A stretch of DNA of 64,000 nt. It comes from Vreelandella aquamarina (GTDB lineage Bacteria; Pseudomonadota; Gammaproteobacteria; Pseudomonadales; Halomonadaceae). Under the pieces are notes generated by a model. That model worked only from the letters and a program-made list of their open reading frames with translations, searched no databases and was not told the origin of the DNA. Shown one piece after another: positions 46,942 to 58,925 of the stretch (within the stretch, counting starts at the first letter, position 1; every line of letters starts with the position of its first letter). Where the stretch lies: assembly GCF_900110265.1 (NCBI RefSeq), contig NZ_FODB01000004.1, forward strand, positions 27,776-91,775, written 5' to 3'. The translations under genes and the position numbers were made by a program.

Positions 46942-48453
46942 ATGGCTAACCAAGACGCGTCTTCTCTCGATAACGAAAATCACCTGATCGCCGAGCGCCG
47001 TGCCAAGCTAGCGGCCCGCCGTGAGCGGGCGGCCGAGCAGGGAAAAAGCGCTTTCCCGAACGATTTCCGCCGCGACAGCCTCACCGTTGAGCTGCACAAC
47101 CTGCTGGGCGAGAAAGACAAAGCCGAGCTGGAAGCGCTGGATCATCAGGCGTCGGTGGCCGGTCGCGTGATGCGCAAACGCGGTCCTTTCATCGTGATTC
47201 AGGACGTGGCGGGCCAGATCCAGCTCTACGTGGATAAAAAGGGGCTGCCGGAAGACGTGCTGGAAGACATCAAAGGCTGGGATATCGGCGATATCGTCGC
47301 CGCCCGTGGCCCGGTGCATAAGTCGGGTAAAGGCGACTTGTACGTGATGATGGTCGAGGCGCAGCTGCTGACCAAGAGCTTGCGCCCGCTGCCGGATAAG
47401 TTCCACGGCCTGACCGATCAAGAAGCGCGCTACCGCCAGCGCTACGTCGATCTGATCATGAACCCGCAGTCGCGTAAGGTGTTCGAGACCCGCGCGGCGG
47501 TGATCAGCTCCATGCGCCGTTTCTTCGAAGCCCGTGGCTTCATGGAAGTGGAAACGCCGATGCTGCAGCCGATCCCCGGCGGCGCGGCGGCGCGTCCGTT
47601 TATTACTCACCACAATGCGCTGGATATCGATATGTACCTGCGTATTGCGCCGGAGCTTTACCTGAAGCGTCTGGTGGTGGGTGGTTTCGAGAAAGTGTTC
47701 GAGATCAACCGCAATTTCCGTAACGAAGGGCTGTCCACTCGGCACAACCCTGAGTTCACCATGATGGAGTTCTACTGGGCCTACGCGGATTACCGCGACC
47801 TGCTGGACATGACCGAAGCCATGCTGCGCACGGCGGCTCAGGAAGTGCTGGGCACCACCACGATTACTTACCAGGGGGCCAGCTACGATTTTGGTCAGCC
47901 CTTCAAGCGTCTCACCCTGCGCCAAGCGATTCTGGATCACGGCGACGGCATCACCGATGCCGACCTAGATACCCTAGATGCTGCCCGCGCTGCGGCGGAA
48001 AAACTGGGCATCAAGGTCAAAGAGAGCTGGGGCCTGGGTAAAGTTCAAACCGAGATCTTTGAAGAAGTGGCGGAACACAAACTGGACCAGCCCACGTTCA
48101 TCACTGAATACCCGGCAGAAGTTAGCCCGCTGGCGCGTCGTAACGATGCCAACCCCTTCGTGACCGACCGCTTTGAGTTCTTCGTCGGTGGACGCGAGAT
48201 CGCCAATGGCTTCTCGGAGCTGAACGACGCCGAAGACCAGGCAGAGCGTTTCCGTGAACAGGCTGCCGAGAAAGACGCCGGTGATCTGGAAGCCATGTAC
48301 TATGACGCCGACTACGTGCGCGCGCTGGAGTACGGCCTGCCGCCCACGGCGGGCGAGGGCATCGGTATTGACCGTTTGGTAATGCTGTTTACCGACAGCC
48401 CCTCCATTCGTGATGTACTGCTGTTTCCGGCCATGCGCCCCGAGGTGGATTAA
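46942..48453 (+). CDS. lysS: Lysyl-tRNA synthetase (class II)
   Basis: 503 residues: N-terminal OB anticodon domain ([18 protein letters not shown]), class II motif 1, motif 2 ([23 protein letters not shown]) and motif 3 ([15 protein letters not shown]). It directly follows prfB, a common pairing. Confidence 0.98.
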   Translation: MANQDASSLDNENHLIAERRAKLAARRERAAEQGKSAFPNDFRRDSLTVELHNLLGEKDKAELEALDHQASVAGRVMRKRGPFIVIQDVAGQIQLYVDKKGLPEDVLEDIKGWDIGDIVAARGPVHKSGKGDLYVMMVEAQLLTKSLRPLPDKFHGLTDQEARYRQRYVDLIMNPQSRKVFETRAAVISSMRRFFEARGFMEVETPMLQPIPGGAAARPFITHHNALDIDMYLRIAPELYLKRLVVGGFEKVFEINRNFRNEGLSTRHNPEFTMMEFYWAYADYRDLLDMTEAMLRTAAQEVLGTTTITYQGASYDFGQPFKRLTLRQAILDHGDGITDADLDTLDAARAAAEKLGIKVKESWGLGKVQTEIFEEVAEHKLDQPTFITEYPAEVSPLARRNDANPFVTDRFEFFVGGREIANGFSELNDAEDQAERFREQAAEKDAGDLEAMYYDADYVRALEYGLPPTAGEGIGIDRLVMLFTDSPSIRDVLLFPAMRPEVD

Positions 48454-48542
48454 CGCTCAACCAGGCGGTAGCGGACGAAAAGTTGGTAAGGGCGCGATTT
48501 AGCGCCCATAATGGTCAACGTTTCGACGGCGAGGAGAATCCC

Positions 48543-48929
48543 ATGAAACTGCTAAATCGCTCTGCCCTGAGCGTCAGGCCGACCCAGACCTTCGTGGACT
48601 GGATCAATGCGCTCGAACCCACCATGGGAGACGACGACCTGACCCTGGACGACGTCGAACGTGAAAGTACGGTATACCTGATCCCCGAGATGGATACCCC
48701 TGAGGCGTTAGAGACGTTTGTCCGCGAGCGTCACGTAGAAATCCTGGAGACCGAGCTACGCGCCTGGGAAGAGGATGAGCGCCAGTGGCCAGAAAAATTA
48801 GATTGGTCGCTGTTTCAGGAATTCCTGCGCGTTGAGCACAGCTACTTAGCCATTGACCTGGACGACGAAACCGCCCTGGAAATCTCGGATGTTGACGACG
48901 CGCTGCTGCTCGACAACGAACAAGATTAG
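48543..48929 (+). CDS. Conserved acidic protein of unknown function
   Basis: 128 residues from ATG 48543 (GAGGAG site). The N-terminal third is basic (MKLLNRSALSVRPTQTFVDWINAL) and the rest very acidic, ending DVDDALLLDNEQD. The core TVYLIPEMDTPEALETFVRERHVEILETEL looks globular. It is similar in type to small proteins of Pseudomonas and Halomonas without a known role. Alone between lysS and a terminator-like hairpin. No function is proposed. Confidence 0.75.
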   Translation: MKLLNRSALSVRPTQTFVDWINALEPTMGDDDLTLDDVERESTVYLIPEMDTPEALETFVRERHVEILETELRAWEEDERQWPEKLDWSLFQEFLRVEHSYLAIDLDDETALEISDVDDALLLDNEQD

Positions 48930-48960
48930 CGTGCTACTATTTTAGCGTAAGCGCACAGTG

Positions 48961-48980
48961 AAACCGGCTTCGGCCGGTTT
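48961..48980 (+). terminator. Terminator-like hairpin
   Basis: AAACCGGC-TTCG-GCCGGTTT, a perfect 8-bp stem with a UUCG-type tetraloop, followed by only a weak T-run (CGCCGTTTGT). Ends the gene of unknown function before the MFS pump. Confidence 0.65.
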
Positions 48981-49017
48981 CGCCGTTTGTAAGGGGTCTG
49001 TTTAGGAATTCATTACC

Positions 49018-50421
49018 ATGCGACTGCTTGAAACTCGCCCTGGCGATGATGGGCTGCCGGGGCCTGAGCGCCTGCTCGCCGTGCTGGCGCTGGTCACCGG
49101 TACGTTGATGGCGGTGGTCGATACCACCATGATCAACCTGGCCCTGCCCACCATTGCTGCCGATCTGAATGTGCCGGCCTCCAGGGCAGTATGGATTACT
49201 AACCTGTTCCAGGTCGTGTGTGCTGCGTTCTTACTGGTATTTGCGGGCATCAGCGAGCTCATTACTCGCAGGCGGCTCTACTTGTTTGGCCTTGGGACGT
49301 TTGTGGTAGCAGCACTAGGGGCGGCACTGTCGCGTAATTTAGAAACATTGCTAGTGTTTCGCGCCTTCCAAGGCCTTGGGGCAGCTGCGACCCTTTCTAT
49401 TGGGCCGTCCCTCTATCGGGCTATTTTTCCATCCCGCTTGTTAGGCAGCGCGCTCGGTCTAAGTGCTCTAGTGGTAGCGGGTGGTTATGCCGCAGGCCCC
49501 ACGCTCAGCGGGGTTATTCTCTCGTTTGTGGATTGGCCGTGGTTGTTTGCGCTCAACGTGCCCCTCGGGGTGTGCTCGCTCTGGCTAGCCAGCCGGGCGT
49601 TGCCGCGGGATACGCCTCGCCAGGGTAGTTTTGATACGCTGGGGGCACTCTACTCGATGTTGATGCTGGCGAGCTTCTTTGTCGCTATGGACGCCGTTGG
49701 TCACGCTGCACCACTCTGGCAAAGCGGCGGCTGGGCACTGTTAGCGGTAGGGGCCTGCGCGCTGTTTATTCATCGCCAGCGCCGCGCGCCTTACCCGCTG
49801 CTGCCGCTGAGTGTGTTTGCCGAGAAGCGCTTTACGCTGGCGGTCTCGGCATCTGGCCTGGCTTTTATCGGCCAGGGACTCACTTTTGTGGCGCTATCGT
49901 TTTTCTACCAGGAGCAGATGGGCTTTTCGCCGCTGGAAACCGCTTGGCTATTCACGCCGTGGCCCCTGGCGATCATGCTAGTGGGGCCGTTGGCGGGGCG
50001 GTTGGCGGATCGAGTTAATCCCAGCCTGCTATCTAGTACCGGGCTGATGCTACTGATTATTGGCCTAGTCGCGCTGGCGCTGGTGGATGAGAGCACCGGC
50101 GTGGCGGGCAGCCTGTGGCGCACGGCGCTGTGTGGTATTGGGTTTGGACTTTTCCAGCCGCCGAATAACCGCGAAATGATGGGCAGCCTACCGCCGGAGC
50201 GCAGTGCCAACGTGTCTGGGGTGATGAGTACCACACGCACGGTGGGGCAGTCGTTTGGTGTCGCACTGGTAGGAGCGGCGCTGGCACTGGGCTCGCCAAT
50301 TCAGGTCACGCTCTGGCTAGGTGCGGGCACTACCGTGCTGGCACTGCTGGCGAGCCTGTCGCGGGTATCGCTCGCCCAGCGGGCGCTGGATGAGCGGCGG
50401 GCATCGTCTGTTGGAAAGTAA
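49018..50421 (+). CDS. MFS transporter, DHA2 (drug:H+ antiporter) type
   Basis: 467 residues with about 14 hydrophobic helices. TLMAVVDTTMINLALPTIAADL at the N-terminus is the DHA2/EmrB-QacA signature (motif D1), and motif C-like GYAAGPTLSGVI follows. Probably an efflux pump; the substrate is unknown. No membrane fusion partner or regulator is adjacent. The ribosome site is weak (GGAA), so another in-frame start is possible. Confidence 0.85.
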   Translation: MRLLETRPGDDGLPGPERLLAVLALVTGTLMAVVDTTMINLALPTIAADLNVPASRAVWITNLFQVVCAAFLLVFAGISELITRRRLYLFGLGTFVVAALGAALSRNLETLLVFRAFQGLGAAATLSIGPSLYRAIFPSRLLGSALGLSALVVAGGYAAGPTLSGVILSFVDWPWLFALNVPLGVCSLWLASRALPRDTPRQGSFDTLGALYSMLMLASFFVAMDAVGHAAPLWQSGGWALLAVGACALFIHRQRRAPYPLLPLSVFAEKRFTLAVSASGLAFIGQGLTFVALSFFYQEQMGFSPLETAWLFTPWPLAIMLVGPLAGRLADRVNPSLLSSTGLMLLIIGLVALALVDESTGVAGSLWRTALCGIGFGLFQPPNNREMMGSLPPERSANVSGVMSTTRTVGQSFGVALVGAALALGSPIQVTLWLGAGTTVLALLASLSRVSLAQRALDERRASSVGK

Positions 50422-50461
50422 GGGCGTACAATAAGCCAGTTGCTGACTGAAGGAGAGTCCC

Positions 50462-50770
50462 ATGGCGATACAGACACAAATTGAGCAGAAGTTGGCGGCC
50501 TTAACCCCTGACGTGCTGCAGGTCGAAAACGAAAGCCATATGCATAACGTGCCGGCCAACTCTGAAACTCACTTTAAAGTGACGCTGGTAAGCGATAGCT
50601 TCGATGGCATGATGCCGGTCAAGCGCCACCAACAAATTTATGCCCTGTTGGCGGATGAGCTCTCTGGCCCGGTGCACGCCCTGGCGCTGCACCTCTACAC
50701 ACCCAAAGAGTGGCAGGCACGGGGCAGCGAGCGCCCGAACTCCCCCAACTGCCGTGGCGGCGGCCAGTGA
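50462..50770 (+). CDS. bolA: BolA family protein
   Basis: 102 residues: HMHNVPANSETHFKVTLVSDSFDGMMPVKRHQQIYALLADEL gives the class II KH-like fold with the conserved FxGxxxxxRHxxVxxxL pattern in family form. Acts with monothiol glutaredoxins in iron-sulphur handling and as a morphogene-type regulator. A short Gly-rich tail ends NCRGGGQ. AGGAGAG precedes the ATG. The stop overlaps the next gene (GTGA). Confidence 0.93.
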   Translation: MAIQTQIEQKLAALTPDVLQVENESHMHNVPANSETHFKVTLVSDSFDGMMPVKRHQQIYALLADELSGPVHALALHLYTPKEWQARGSERPNSPNCRGGGQ

Positions 50771-51570
50771 CCCCGGAGGTTGTTCGTCGGCACTACCTGG
50801 ATGCTATGGGTATTACCGCTTGGGCATGCCGCTACCAGCTGCCCAACGCCCGCCCGACGGAAGCCTGCGAGTGGGAAGAAACACCGACCAAAACACCACC
50901 ACGGGAGCGGTTGCATGCGCTGCTGGATGATGCACCAGCACCGCGAACACGTAGCCAGCCTGCCGCTGCCGAGCAAGGCAACACTTCCCCAGTGGCATCG
51001 CCCTCGGCGGTCAAGGCGCTCTTAGGTCATTCGCCTGCCGCGGCACCCACCCCGGAGGCGAGCCCGGTACCAGAACCCAGAGTGCCGCCTGCGCAACCCG
51101 CCAAGCCGCTGAGCTTTAGTCTCTCCTGTGCTTGTGTGGGAGGACGCTGGCTTAGCGTATGTGAAGGGGAAATGTCTCCGGTTGAACAGCAGTTGCTTGC
51201 CAATATGCTGCGGGCGGCTGGTGTGTTACGCGGCGAACTGCCAACAGTGACCCACTTCAAATGGCCGCCCATGGCCACAGCCTTTGCGCCGGAAGAGCCG
51301 CTTGAGGAAGCTCAGGAGGGTGTGGCAGCGTTTGTTGCTGGGGCCGCGAGCCGACAAGGCTGGCAGTTAGAGCAAGTGCTCTGGTGGGGCGCAGAGGAGA
51401 CGGCTACTGACCTTGCTCGAGTCATGGCGCTTACCGACGGGCAGAGCCAAACGCTCGCACTTCCTGTGTGGCAAGGCCCGTCGCTGGCCGTGCTCACTCA
51501 GCAGGCCAGTGCTAAACGCGCGCTATGGCCGCGTTTGGTGGCCTTAGGGCAGCAGTGGAGTGCCGAGTGA
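50767..51570 (+). CDS. Putative DNA polymerase III psi subunit-like protein
   Basis: 267 residues from the GTG overlapping the bolA stop. Assignment rests on weak similarity and position: YLDAMGITAWACRYQLPNA near the N-terminus resembles the start of HolD (LGITQWSLRRP), the C-terminus KRALWPRLVAL resembles the HolD end, and rimI follows directly, as holD-rimI in E. coli. A Pro/Ala-rich linker (about 40-130) separates the two ends and makes the protein about twice as long as HolD. It could instead be an unrelated lineage-specific protein. Confidence 0.5.
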   Translation: MTPEVVRRHYLDAMGITAWACRYQLPNARPTEACEWEETPTKTPPRERLHALLDDAPAPRTRSQPAAAEQGNTSPVASPSAVKALLGHSPAAAPTPEASPVPEPRVPPAQPAKPLSFSLSCACVGGRWLSVCEGEMSPVEQQLLANMLRAAGVLRGELPTVTHFKWPPMATAFAPEEPLEEAQEGVAAFVAGAASRQGWQLEQVLWWGAEETATDLARVMALTDGQSQTLALPVWQGPSLAVLTQQASAKRALWPRLVALGQQWSAE

Positions 51571-52013
51571 TCTGCCGGTTAAACGCTGCGCATCGAGTGC
51601 CGCTACATACCTTAGAAGCCGCCGCGCACAGCGGGGCAAGCCCCCAGCAGTTAGATGAAGCGCTGGCTGATGAGCAGGCCTGGGTAGTGGGCTATTGGCA
51701 GGACGACGTGCTAATGGGTTATGCGTTGGTGGCGAAGTTGCCGTTTGACGCTGAGCTACAGGCGATTGGTGTACTACCCGATTGCCAAGGGCAAGGCATA
51801 GGCCAGCGGCTGCTTAACAAAGTGGTCGCGGTGGCGAAGCAGTGGCAAGCTGAGCGGCTGCTGTTGGAAGTGCGTGCTGGAAATCAGCGGGCGATTGCGC
51901 TGTATCAGCAGGCGGGGTTTGGCGAAGATGGTCGTCGGAAGGAGTACTACCCGGCCGTGAAAGGCACGACCGGGCGGGAGGATGCGCTGTTAATGTCGCT
52001 GCCGTTGGCTTAG
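51567..52013 (+). CDS. rimI: Ribosomal protein S18 alanine N-acetyltransferase
   Basis: 148 residues, the same as E. coli RimI, from the GTG overlapping the upstream stop (GTGA). GNAT motifs: LQAIGVLPDCQGQGIGQRLLNKVV (acetyl-CoA loop QGQGIG) and LLEVRAGNQRAIALYQQAGFGEDGRRKEYY. Its stop overlaps that of convergent zapB (TTAG). Confidence 0.9.
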   Translation: MICRLNAAHRVPLHTLEAAAHSGASPQQLDEALADEQAWVVGYWQDDVLMGYALVAKLPFDAELQAIGVLPDCQGQGIGQRLLNKVVAVAKQWQAERLLLEVRAGNQRAIALYQQAGFGEDGRRKEYYPAVKGTTGREDALLMSLPLA

Positions 52014-52204
52014 GAGGCGTTGCTATCACTCATGCCATCGAATTTGCTAAGCACACCTTGTAAGCGGCTTTCCCACTCTTCACGCTCTTGTTTTAACTGA
52101 GCGTTTTCGTTACGCAGCTCTTCGTTTTCCAGCTTCATCATCTCCAACGCCTCAACAGTGTCGGTGATTTTCTGTTCTAACTGATTAAAAAGCTCAAGGC
52201 TCAT
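52010..52204 (-). CDS. zapB: Cell division protein ZapB
   Basis: 64 residues, a single coiled coil (MSLELFNQLEQKITDTVEAL, NEELRNENAQLKQEREEWESRLQGVL). It matches the E. coli ZapB start (MSLEVFEKLEAKVQQAI) and end (W.ERLQALL) and promotes Z-ring assembly with ZapA and MatP. Slightly shorter than in E. coli. Confidence 0.88.
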   Translation of the reverse strand: MSLELFNQLEQKITDTVEALEMMKLENEELRNENAQLKQEREEWESRLQGVLSKFDGMSDSNAS

Positions 52205-52320
52205 GCCTACCTCCAGTAACGGACGACAGGCGGCTGCCTATCGTCATGAAATAAAATGGGCTATCAATGTGTGACTCAATTGAGCGAGCGTAACGCTGCT
52301 GTCAGTTGGCGGCAAGCGCT

Positions 52321-52941
52321 TTACGAGGGCACGCGTTGATAGAGTCTGGCAATACTCTCACCTGCCTGAGTTTCACGGTGTAAATTCCAATTAGCCGGTA
52401 CCGCTGGCGTTAGGCTCTGTTCGGTTTCCAGGTAGATCATCGCATCGCTTGCCAGCCATCCGCCCGCTTCCAGCGCGGCACAGCAAGACGCGGCTAACCC
52501 TTGGTGGAACGGCGGGTCGAGAAACACCAGATCAGCAGGTTGGCTAGGCTTTTCAAGAAACGCCTGGGCATCAGCAGTCACTACCTGCCCCTGCGTTGCA
52601 CCGAGGGTGGCAAGATTGTCGCGAATCAGCGCGGCAACGTGTGTATCGCGCTCGACAAAGGTGACCTGCGCAGCCCCCCGAGAGAGCGACTCGATGCCAA
52701 GCGCGCCGGTACCGGCAAATAGGTCCAGCACCTGCTTGCCATGCAGCGCTTGGCCCAGCCAGTTAAACAGCGTTTCACGTACGCGATCCGGCGTAGGGCG
52801 CAGGCCCGGATGGTCGAGCACAGGCAGCATGCGGCGGCGAAAATCGCCGCCGATAATGCGCAGTTTCCCCGGCGGTTTGGCAGTTCCGCGGCGGGGAGTC
52901 GACATGCGAGATGATGAGCGAGAGGAGCGTTGTCGTTTCAT
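52321..52941 (-). CDS. rsmD: 16S rRNA (guanine-966-N2)-methyltransferase RsmD
   Basis: 206 residues: LRIIGGDFRRRMLPV, RPTPDRVRETLFNWLG, SAM motif VLDLFAGTGALGIESLSRGA, and catalytic DPPF (LVFLDPPFHQG). A basic, Ser/Arg-rich N-terminus (to about residue 20) suggests the true start may be the internal Met13. Divergent from ftsY, as in many genomes. Confidence 0.95.
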   Translation of the reverse strand: MKRQRSSRSSSRMSTPRRGTAKPPGKLRIIGGDFRRRMLPVLDHPGLRPTPDRVRETLFNWLGQALHGKQVLDLFAGTGALGIESLSRGAAQVTFVERDTHVAALIRDNLATLGATQGQVVTADAQAFLEKPSQPADLVFLDPPFHQGLAASCCAALEAGGWLASDAMIYLETEQSLTPAVPANWNLHRETQAGESIARLYQRVPS

Positions 52942-53031
52942 AACGCGGATTGTAGCGGGCTACTTATCCAAAGTCTTGGTCTGCGGTGGTAGGATAATCG
53001 CAATGTTCACCTATTTAGTCGGATGACACCT

Positions 53032-54377
<1,346 letters not shown>

Positions 54378-54381
<4 letters not shown>

Positions 54382-55046
54382 TTGCTTTTGAGCATGTGGG
54401 GAAGCGCTATGGAGGGCGCTTTGACGCGCTGGCGCATCTGAACTTTCGCGTGGCGAGAGGCGAAATGGTGTTTCTGACTGGCCACTCCGGGGCGGGAAAA
54501 AGCTCGCTACTGCGGCTGATTATGCGCCTAGAAAAGCCCAGCCGTGGGCGAGTAGTGGTAGCCGGGCATGACATTGCTCAGCTCCACGCCAGCCAGGTGC
54601 CGTTTTATCGTCGCCAGATTGGCGTAGTATTTCAGGACCACCAGCTGCTATTTGATCGCAGCGTGTTCCATAACGTTTCGCTGCCGCTAGAAATTCAGGG
54701 TGTAGAGCCCCGAGAGGCGGCGAGGCGGGTGCGGGCAGCTCTGGATAAAGTCGGCCTGTTGCACCGCGAAAAAGCCCTGCCCATCGAGCTTTCCGGCGGT
54801 GAGCAGCAGCGGGTGGGCATCGCCCGCGCCGTGGTTAATAAGCCCGCGCTGCTGCTTGCCGATGAGCCCACCGGTAACCTAGACCCACAGCTCTCTGCCG
54901 ATATCATGGGGCTGTTCGAGGACTTCAACCGCATCGGCACTACGGTCATGATCGCTAGCCACGATTTGGCGCTGATTGCGCGCTTGCGTCATCGGATTCT
55001 GCGTCTGCAGGACGGTCGTTTAGTCGCCGATGAGGGGGCTGCATGA
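54378..55046 (+). CDS. ftsE: Cell division ATP-binding protein FtsE
   Basis: ABC ATPase that with FtsX links the Z-ring to activation of cell-wall hydrolases. 222 residues: Walker A GHSGAGKSS, Q-loop VVFQDHQLLFDRSV, signature LSGGEQQRVGIARA, Walker B LLLADEPTGNLD. It lies in an ftsY-ftsE-ftsX run with 4-bp overlaps on both sides. Confidence 0.97.
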
Positions 55047-56089
55047 AGCGCTCAGCCAATGCTCGCCAAAGCGGCGCCGCCCCTCGGGGTAAGCGCCAAA
55101 CACCCAAGCCCGCCGCACCTGCCTCGGAAACAGCCCCTCGCAGTGGGGCGCGCGCTCAGCAAACACGTTTTAGCAGTCGCCTGCGTGCCTGGGGGCGTCA
55201 CCACCGGGCCATGGCGCTGGATAGCCTTTTTCGACTGGTGCGCTACCCGTTGGGAAACCTGCTGACCATGCTGGCCATTGCCATTGCCTTGGTACTTCCC
55301 GCTGCTCTATGGCTGACGTTGGACAGCGCCAAGCTGCTGGATGCCGAGCTGGATGAAAGCGCGTCGCTCACCGTTTATCTCGATATGGGGATTGATGCAG
55401 CGCAGGCGGCTCGGATCGAAGAGGCGGTGAGTGCTGACGGCGGCGTGGCGCAGACGCGTATGATCAGCCCAGAGCAGGGCATGGCGGATTTCCAGCAGTC
55501 GTTGGGCATCGACGATACCCTGGCAGGGCTTGACGATAATCCGCTCCCCACGAGTATCGTCATTTCCCCTCAAGATGTAGAGCCCGCTGCGATGGCTGAA
55601 CTGGCCGAGCGGCTCGAGGGGGTAACTGGCATCGATGAAGTACGCGTCGATTTGGCCTGGGTCGAGCGGCTGCGCCATCTGGCGGCGTTGGGACGCCGCG
55701 TGGCGCTGGCGCTGGGGGTGCTGTTTGGTTTCGGTGTACTGCTGGTCGTCGGTAATACCATTCGCTTGGCGGTGGAGAGTCGACGCCGTGAAATCGAAGT
55801 GGTCATGCTGATCGGCGCAACGCACGCCTTCGTACGTCGCCCGTTCTTGTACAGTGGAGCCTGGTATGGCGCTGGCGGCGGGCTTTTGGCGCTGGGTCTA
55901 TTGGCCTTGGGTAATCACTGGCTCTCACTGCCGGTAGCGGCGCTGGCGGCCAGCTACGGTGCCAGCTTCACCTTGCCGCAGCTAGATGTGACAGGCTCTA
56001 CAATTCTGCTATCCTGCAGTATACTACTTGGCTGGCTGGGCGCTTGGCTTGCCGTCACGCGCCATCTTTCCAGCATACGCCCGCGCTGA
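55043..56089 (+). CDS. ftsX: Cell division protein FtsX
   Basis: 348 residues: a basic cytoplasmic N-terminus of about 70 residues, TM1 (LLTMLAIAIALVLPAALWLTL), the periplasmic domain that contacts hydrolase activators, then three C-terminal TMs (VALALGVLFGFGVLLVVGNTIRL and following). Coupled to ftsE by ATGA. Confidence 0.95.
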   Translation: MKRSANARQSGAAPRGKRQTPKPAAPASETAPRSGARAQQTRFSSRLRAWGRHHRAMALDSLFRLVRYPLGNLLTMLAIAIALVLPAALWLTLDSAKLLDAELDESASLTVYLDMGIDAAQAARIEEAVSADGGVAQTRMISPEQGMADFQQSLGIDDTLAGLDDNPLPTSIVISPQDVEPAAMAELAERLEGVTGIDEVRVDLAWVERLRHLAALGRRVALALGVLFGFGVLLVVGNTIRLAVESRRREIEVVMLIGATHAFVRRPFLYSGAWYGAGGGLLALGLLALGNHWLSLPVAALAASYGASFTLPQLDVTGSTILLSCSILLGWLGAWLAVTRHLSSIRPR

Positions 56090-56331
56090 GCATGCGTCTG
56101 TCGCGTTGTCATCTTCACGTTATAGGCAGTACATAGACTTCGCGATATTGTCCATGCGGGCAGTCACGGGAATTTCTACCCCCGTGGCGTGATCGATGCC
56201 AACTGTGCGTCGATCGTTTGAACCTCTGGGTTCGCCTAAGGTCTTAAGGTTAACGCAAGACGTTTGGCTGCGCACATTCACGCGACGCCAGCACGTCAAC
56301 CACGATAGGTTTTAAGGGAGGCCATCTGCAT

Positions 56332-57201
56332 ATGAGCACTAGTCTTCTACCGGTGGGACAGTTTTCACCAGGCAATGACCTGGGTGGCTACATTCAAGCG
56401 GTGAATGGCATCGCGGTGCTGAGCGTCGAAGAGGAGCGCGAGCTGGCGTTCCGCCTTTACGATGAGGGCGATCTTGAGGCGGCACGTCGACTGGTGCTAT
56501 CGCACCTTCGTTTCGTGGTGCATATTGCTCGCAGCTACTCCGGTTACGGTCTGCCGCAAGCGGACTTGATTCAGGAAGGCAACGTCGGTTTGATGAAAGC
56601 CGTCAAGCGCTTCGATCCCAATCAAGGGGTACGCTTGGTATCGTTTGCCGTGCATTGGATCAAGGCAGAGATTCACGAGTTTGTGCTGCGTAACTGGCGC
56701 ATCGTTAAAATCGCTACCACCAAAGCTCAGCGCAAGCTGTTCTTCAACCTGCGTAGCGCGAAAAAGCGTTTGGCATGGCTGAACAACGATGAAGTCGATG
56801 CCATCGCTAAAGACCTTGATGTGAAGCCCGAAGTCGTGCGCGATATGGAAGGTCGCCTCTCGGCGTTTGATGCAGGTTATGATGCCTCGCCCAGCGACGA
56901 TGAGGAGAGTGCTTACCAAGCGCCTGCCTACTTCCTTGACGATGCCTCCGCCGATCCGGCGGCCCAGCTAGAGGATAGCGACTTTGAAGAGGACTCCACT
57001 CGCCGCTTGCAGCTGGCGCTGAAAGAGCTGGATGAGCGCTCCCGGGACATTCTGCAGCGTCGTTGGCTCACCGATGATAAAGCCACGCTGCACGACTTGG
57101 CCGATGTATACGGCGTTAGTGCCGAGCGTATCCGCCAGCTTGAGAAGAACGCCATGAAGAAGCTGCGCCAAAAAATGGGCGACGCGGCCATCGCTGCGTA
57201 A
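56332..57201 (+). CDS. rpoH: RNA polymerase sigma-32 (heat shock) factor
   Basis: 289 residues: region 2 ([53 protein letters not shown]), the RpoH box that distinguishes it from other sigmas (RKLFFNLRS), and region 4 ([30 protein letters not shown]). It follows ftsX after 242 bp that hold no other gene; AAGGGAGG precedes the ATG. That spacer contains CACGGG/CCCGTG at 56165-56170 and 56181-56186, but no sigma site I would call. Confidence 0.97.
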   Translation: MSTSLLPVGQFSPGNDLGGYIQAVNGIAVLSVEEERELAFRLYDEGDLEAARRLVLSHLRFVVHIARSYSGYGLPQADLIQEGNVGLMKAVKRFDPNQGVRLVSFAVHWIKAEIHEFVLRNWRIVKIATTKAQRKLFFNLRSAKKRLAWLNNDEVDAIAKDLDVKPEVVRDMEGRLSAFDAGYDASPSDDEESAYQAPAYFLDDASADPAAQLEDSDFEEDSTRRLQLALKELDERSRDILQRRWLTDDKATLHDLADVYGVSAERIRQLEKNAMKKLRQKMGDAAIAA

Positions 57202-57219
57202 CACTCACGCCTCACGCAG

Positions 57220-57258
57220 GAAAACGCCCCGCCGGTATCGTTACGGCGGGGCGTTTTC
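57220..57258. terminator. Bidirectional terminator between rpoH and slmA
   Basis: A perfect 15-bp stem GAAAACGCCCCGCCG/CGGCGGGGCGTTTTC with a 9-base loop. Both strands end in a T-run, so it can stop convergent transcription from rpoH and slmA. Confidence 0.9.
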
Positions 57259-57294
57259 ATTTGCTTTGTGCATGTGCTGAGAGCACGCGCCTCA

Positions 57295-57903
57295 TTATGC
57301 GGGTTGGGAAGCGTTTCTAAATAGCTGGCCCGAGAGTAGCGTCCACTGATCCTCCCAATACTCGGTAGGCAGCCGCTTGAAGTCGCTGCGGACGTATTGC
57401 GAAATACGCCCTTCGGCCTGGGCGATGAGCAGGTTGGCCGCTGCTGAGGCGGTGATGCTGGTGCGCCACCCTTCGCGCAGCTCGGCTTCCCGCAGCACCT
57501 GCTTGAGTTGGGTTTCCAGGCGCTCGAAGAGCTGGTGTACCCGCTGGCGCAGCCGTGCGGTTTCACCGGTGAGCACATCGCCCCCTAGCACCCTGGCAAG
57601 CCCGGGGTTCTTCTCGGCAAATCCGAGCAGGAGCGAGAGAATTGTCCCGCAGCGGGTCGTGGCGTCGGGGATGTCATCCAGAATGCGGGTAATGCGTGCG
57701 AAAATGCTCTCTTCGATGAAGTCGATCAGTCCCTCAAACATGCGCGCCTTGCTGGGGAAGTGGCGATACAGCGCCGCTTCGGAAACGCCCACTTGGCGCG
57801 CCAGTGCGGCCGTGGTGATCCGCTTGCCGCTGTCCTCTTCCAGCATGATGGCTAACGCCTGCAGAATTTGCTCGCGGCGGCGAGGTTTGCGATCGTCACT
57901 CAT
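57295..57903 (-). CDS. slmA: Nucleoid occlusion factor SlmA (TetR fold)
   Basis: 202 residues: KPRRREQILQALAIMLEEDSGKRITTAALARQVGVSEAALYRHFPSKARMFEGLI is the SlmA form of the TetR HTH. It prevents FtsZ assembly over the nucleoid. The window therefore holds both Z-ring placement systems, Min and SlmA. Downstream of argB by 21 bp on the same strand. Confidence 0.94.
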   Translation of the reverse strand: MSDDRKPRRREQILQALAIMLEEDSGKRITTAALARQVGVSEAALYRHFPSKARMFEGLIDFIEESIFARITRILDDIPDATTRCGTILSLLLGFAEKNPGLARVLGGDVLTGETARLRQRVHQLFERLETQLKQVLREAELREGWRTSITASAAANLLIAQAEGRISQYVRSDFKRLPTEYWEDQWTLLSGQLFRNASQPA

Positions 57904-57924
57904 GACTCTTGCCCTCCGTCGCGA

Positions 57925-58845
<921 letters not shown>

Positions 58846-58925
58846 TTAATGTCTGTTGCGTTGCTAGGCGCTTACGCGCCTGGATGACAGCATTTTTTAA
58901 CACGTCGCGCGTTCTAAGGGCGCGA

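Noticed and set aside
47008..47940. Minus-strand ORF (310 codons) opposite lysS
   Set aside because: Antisense shadow; low-complexity His/Arg/Gln composition.
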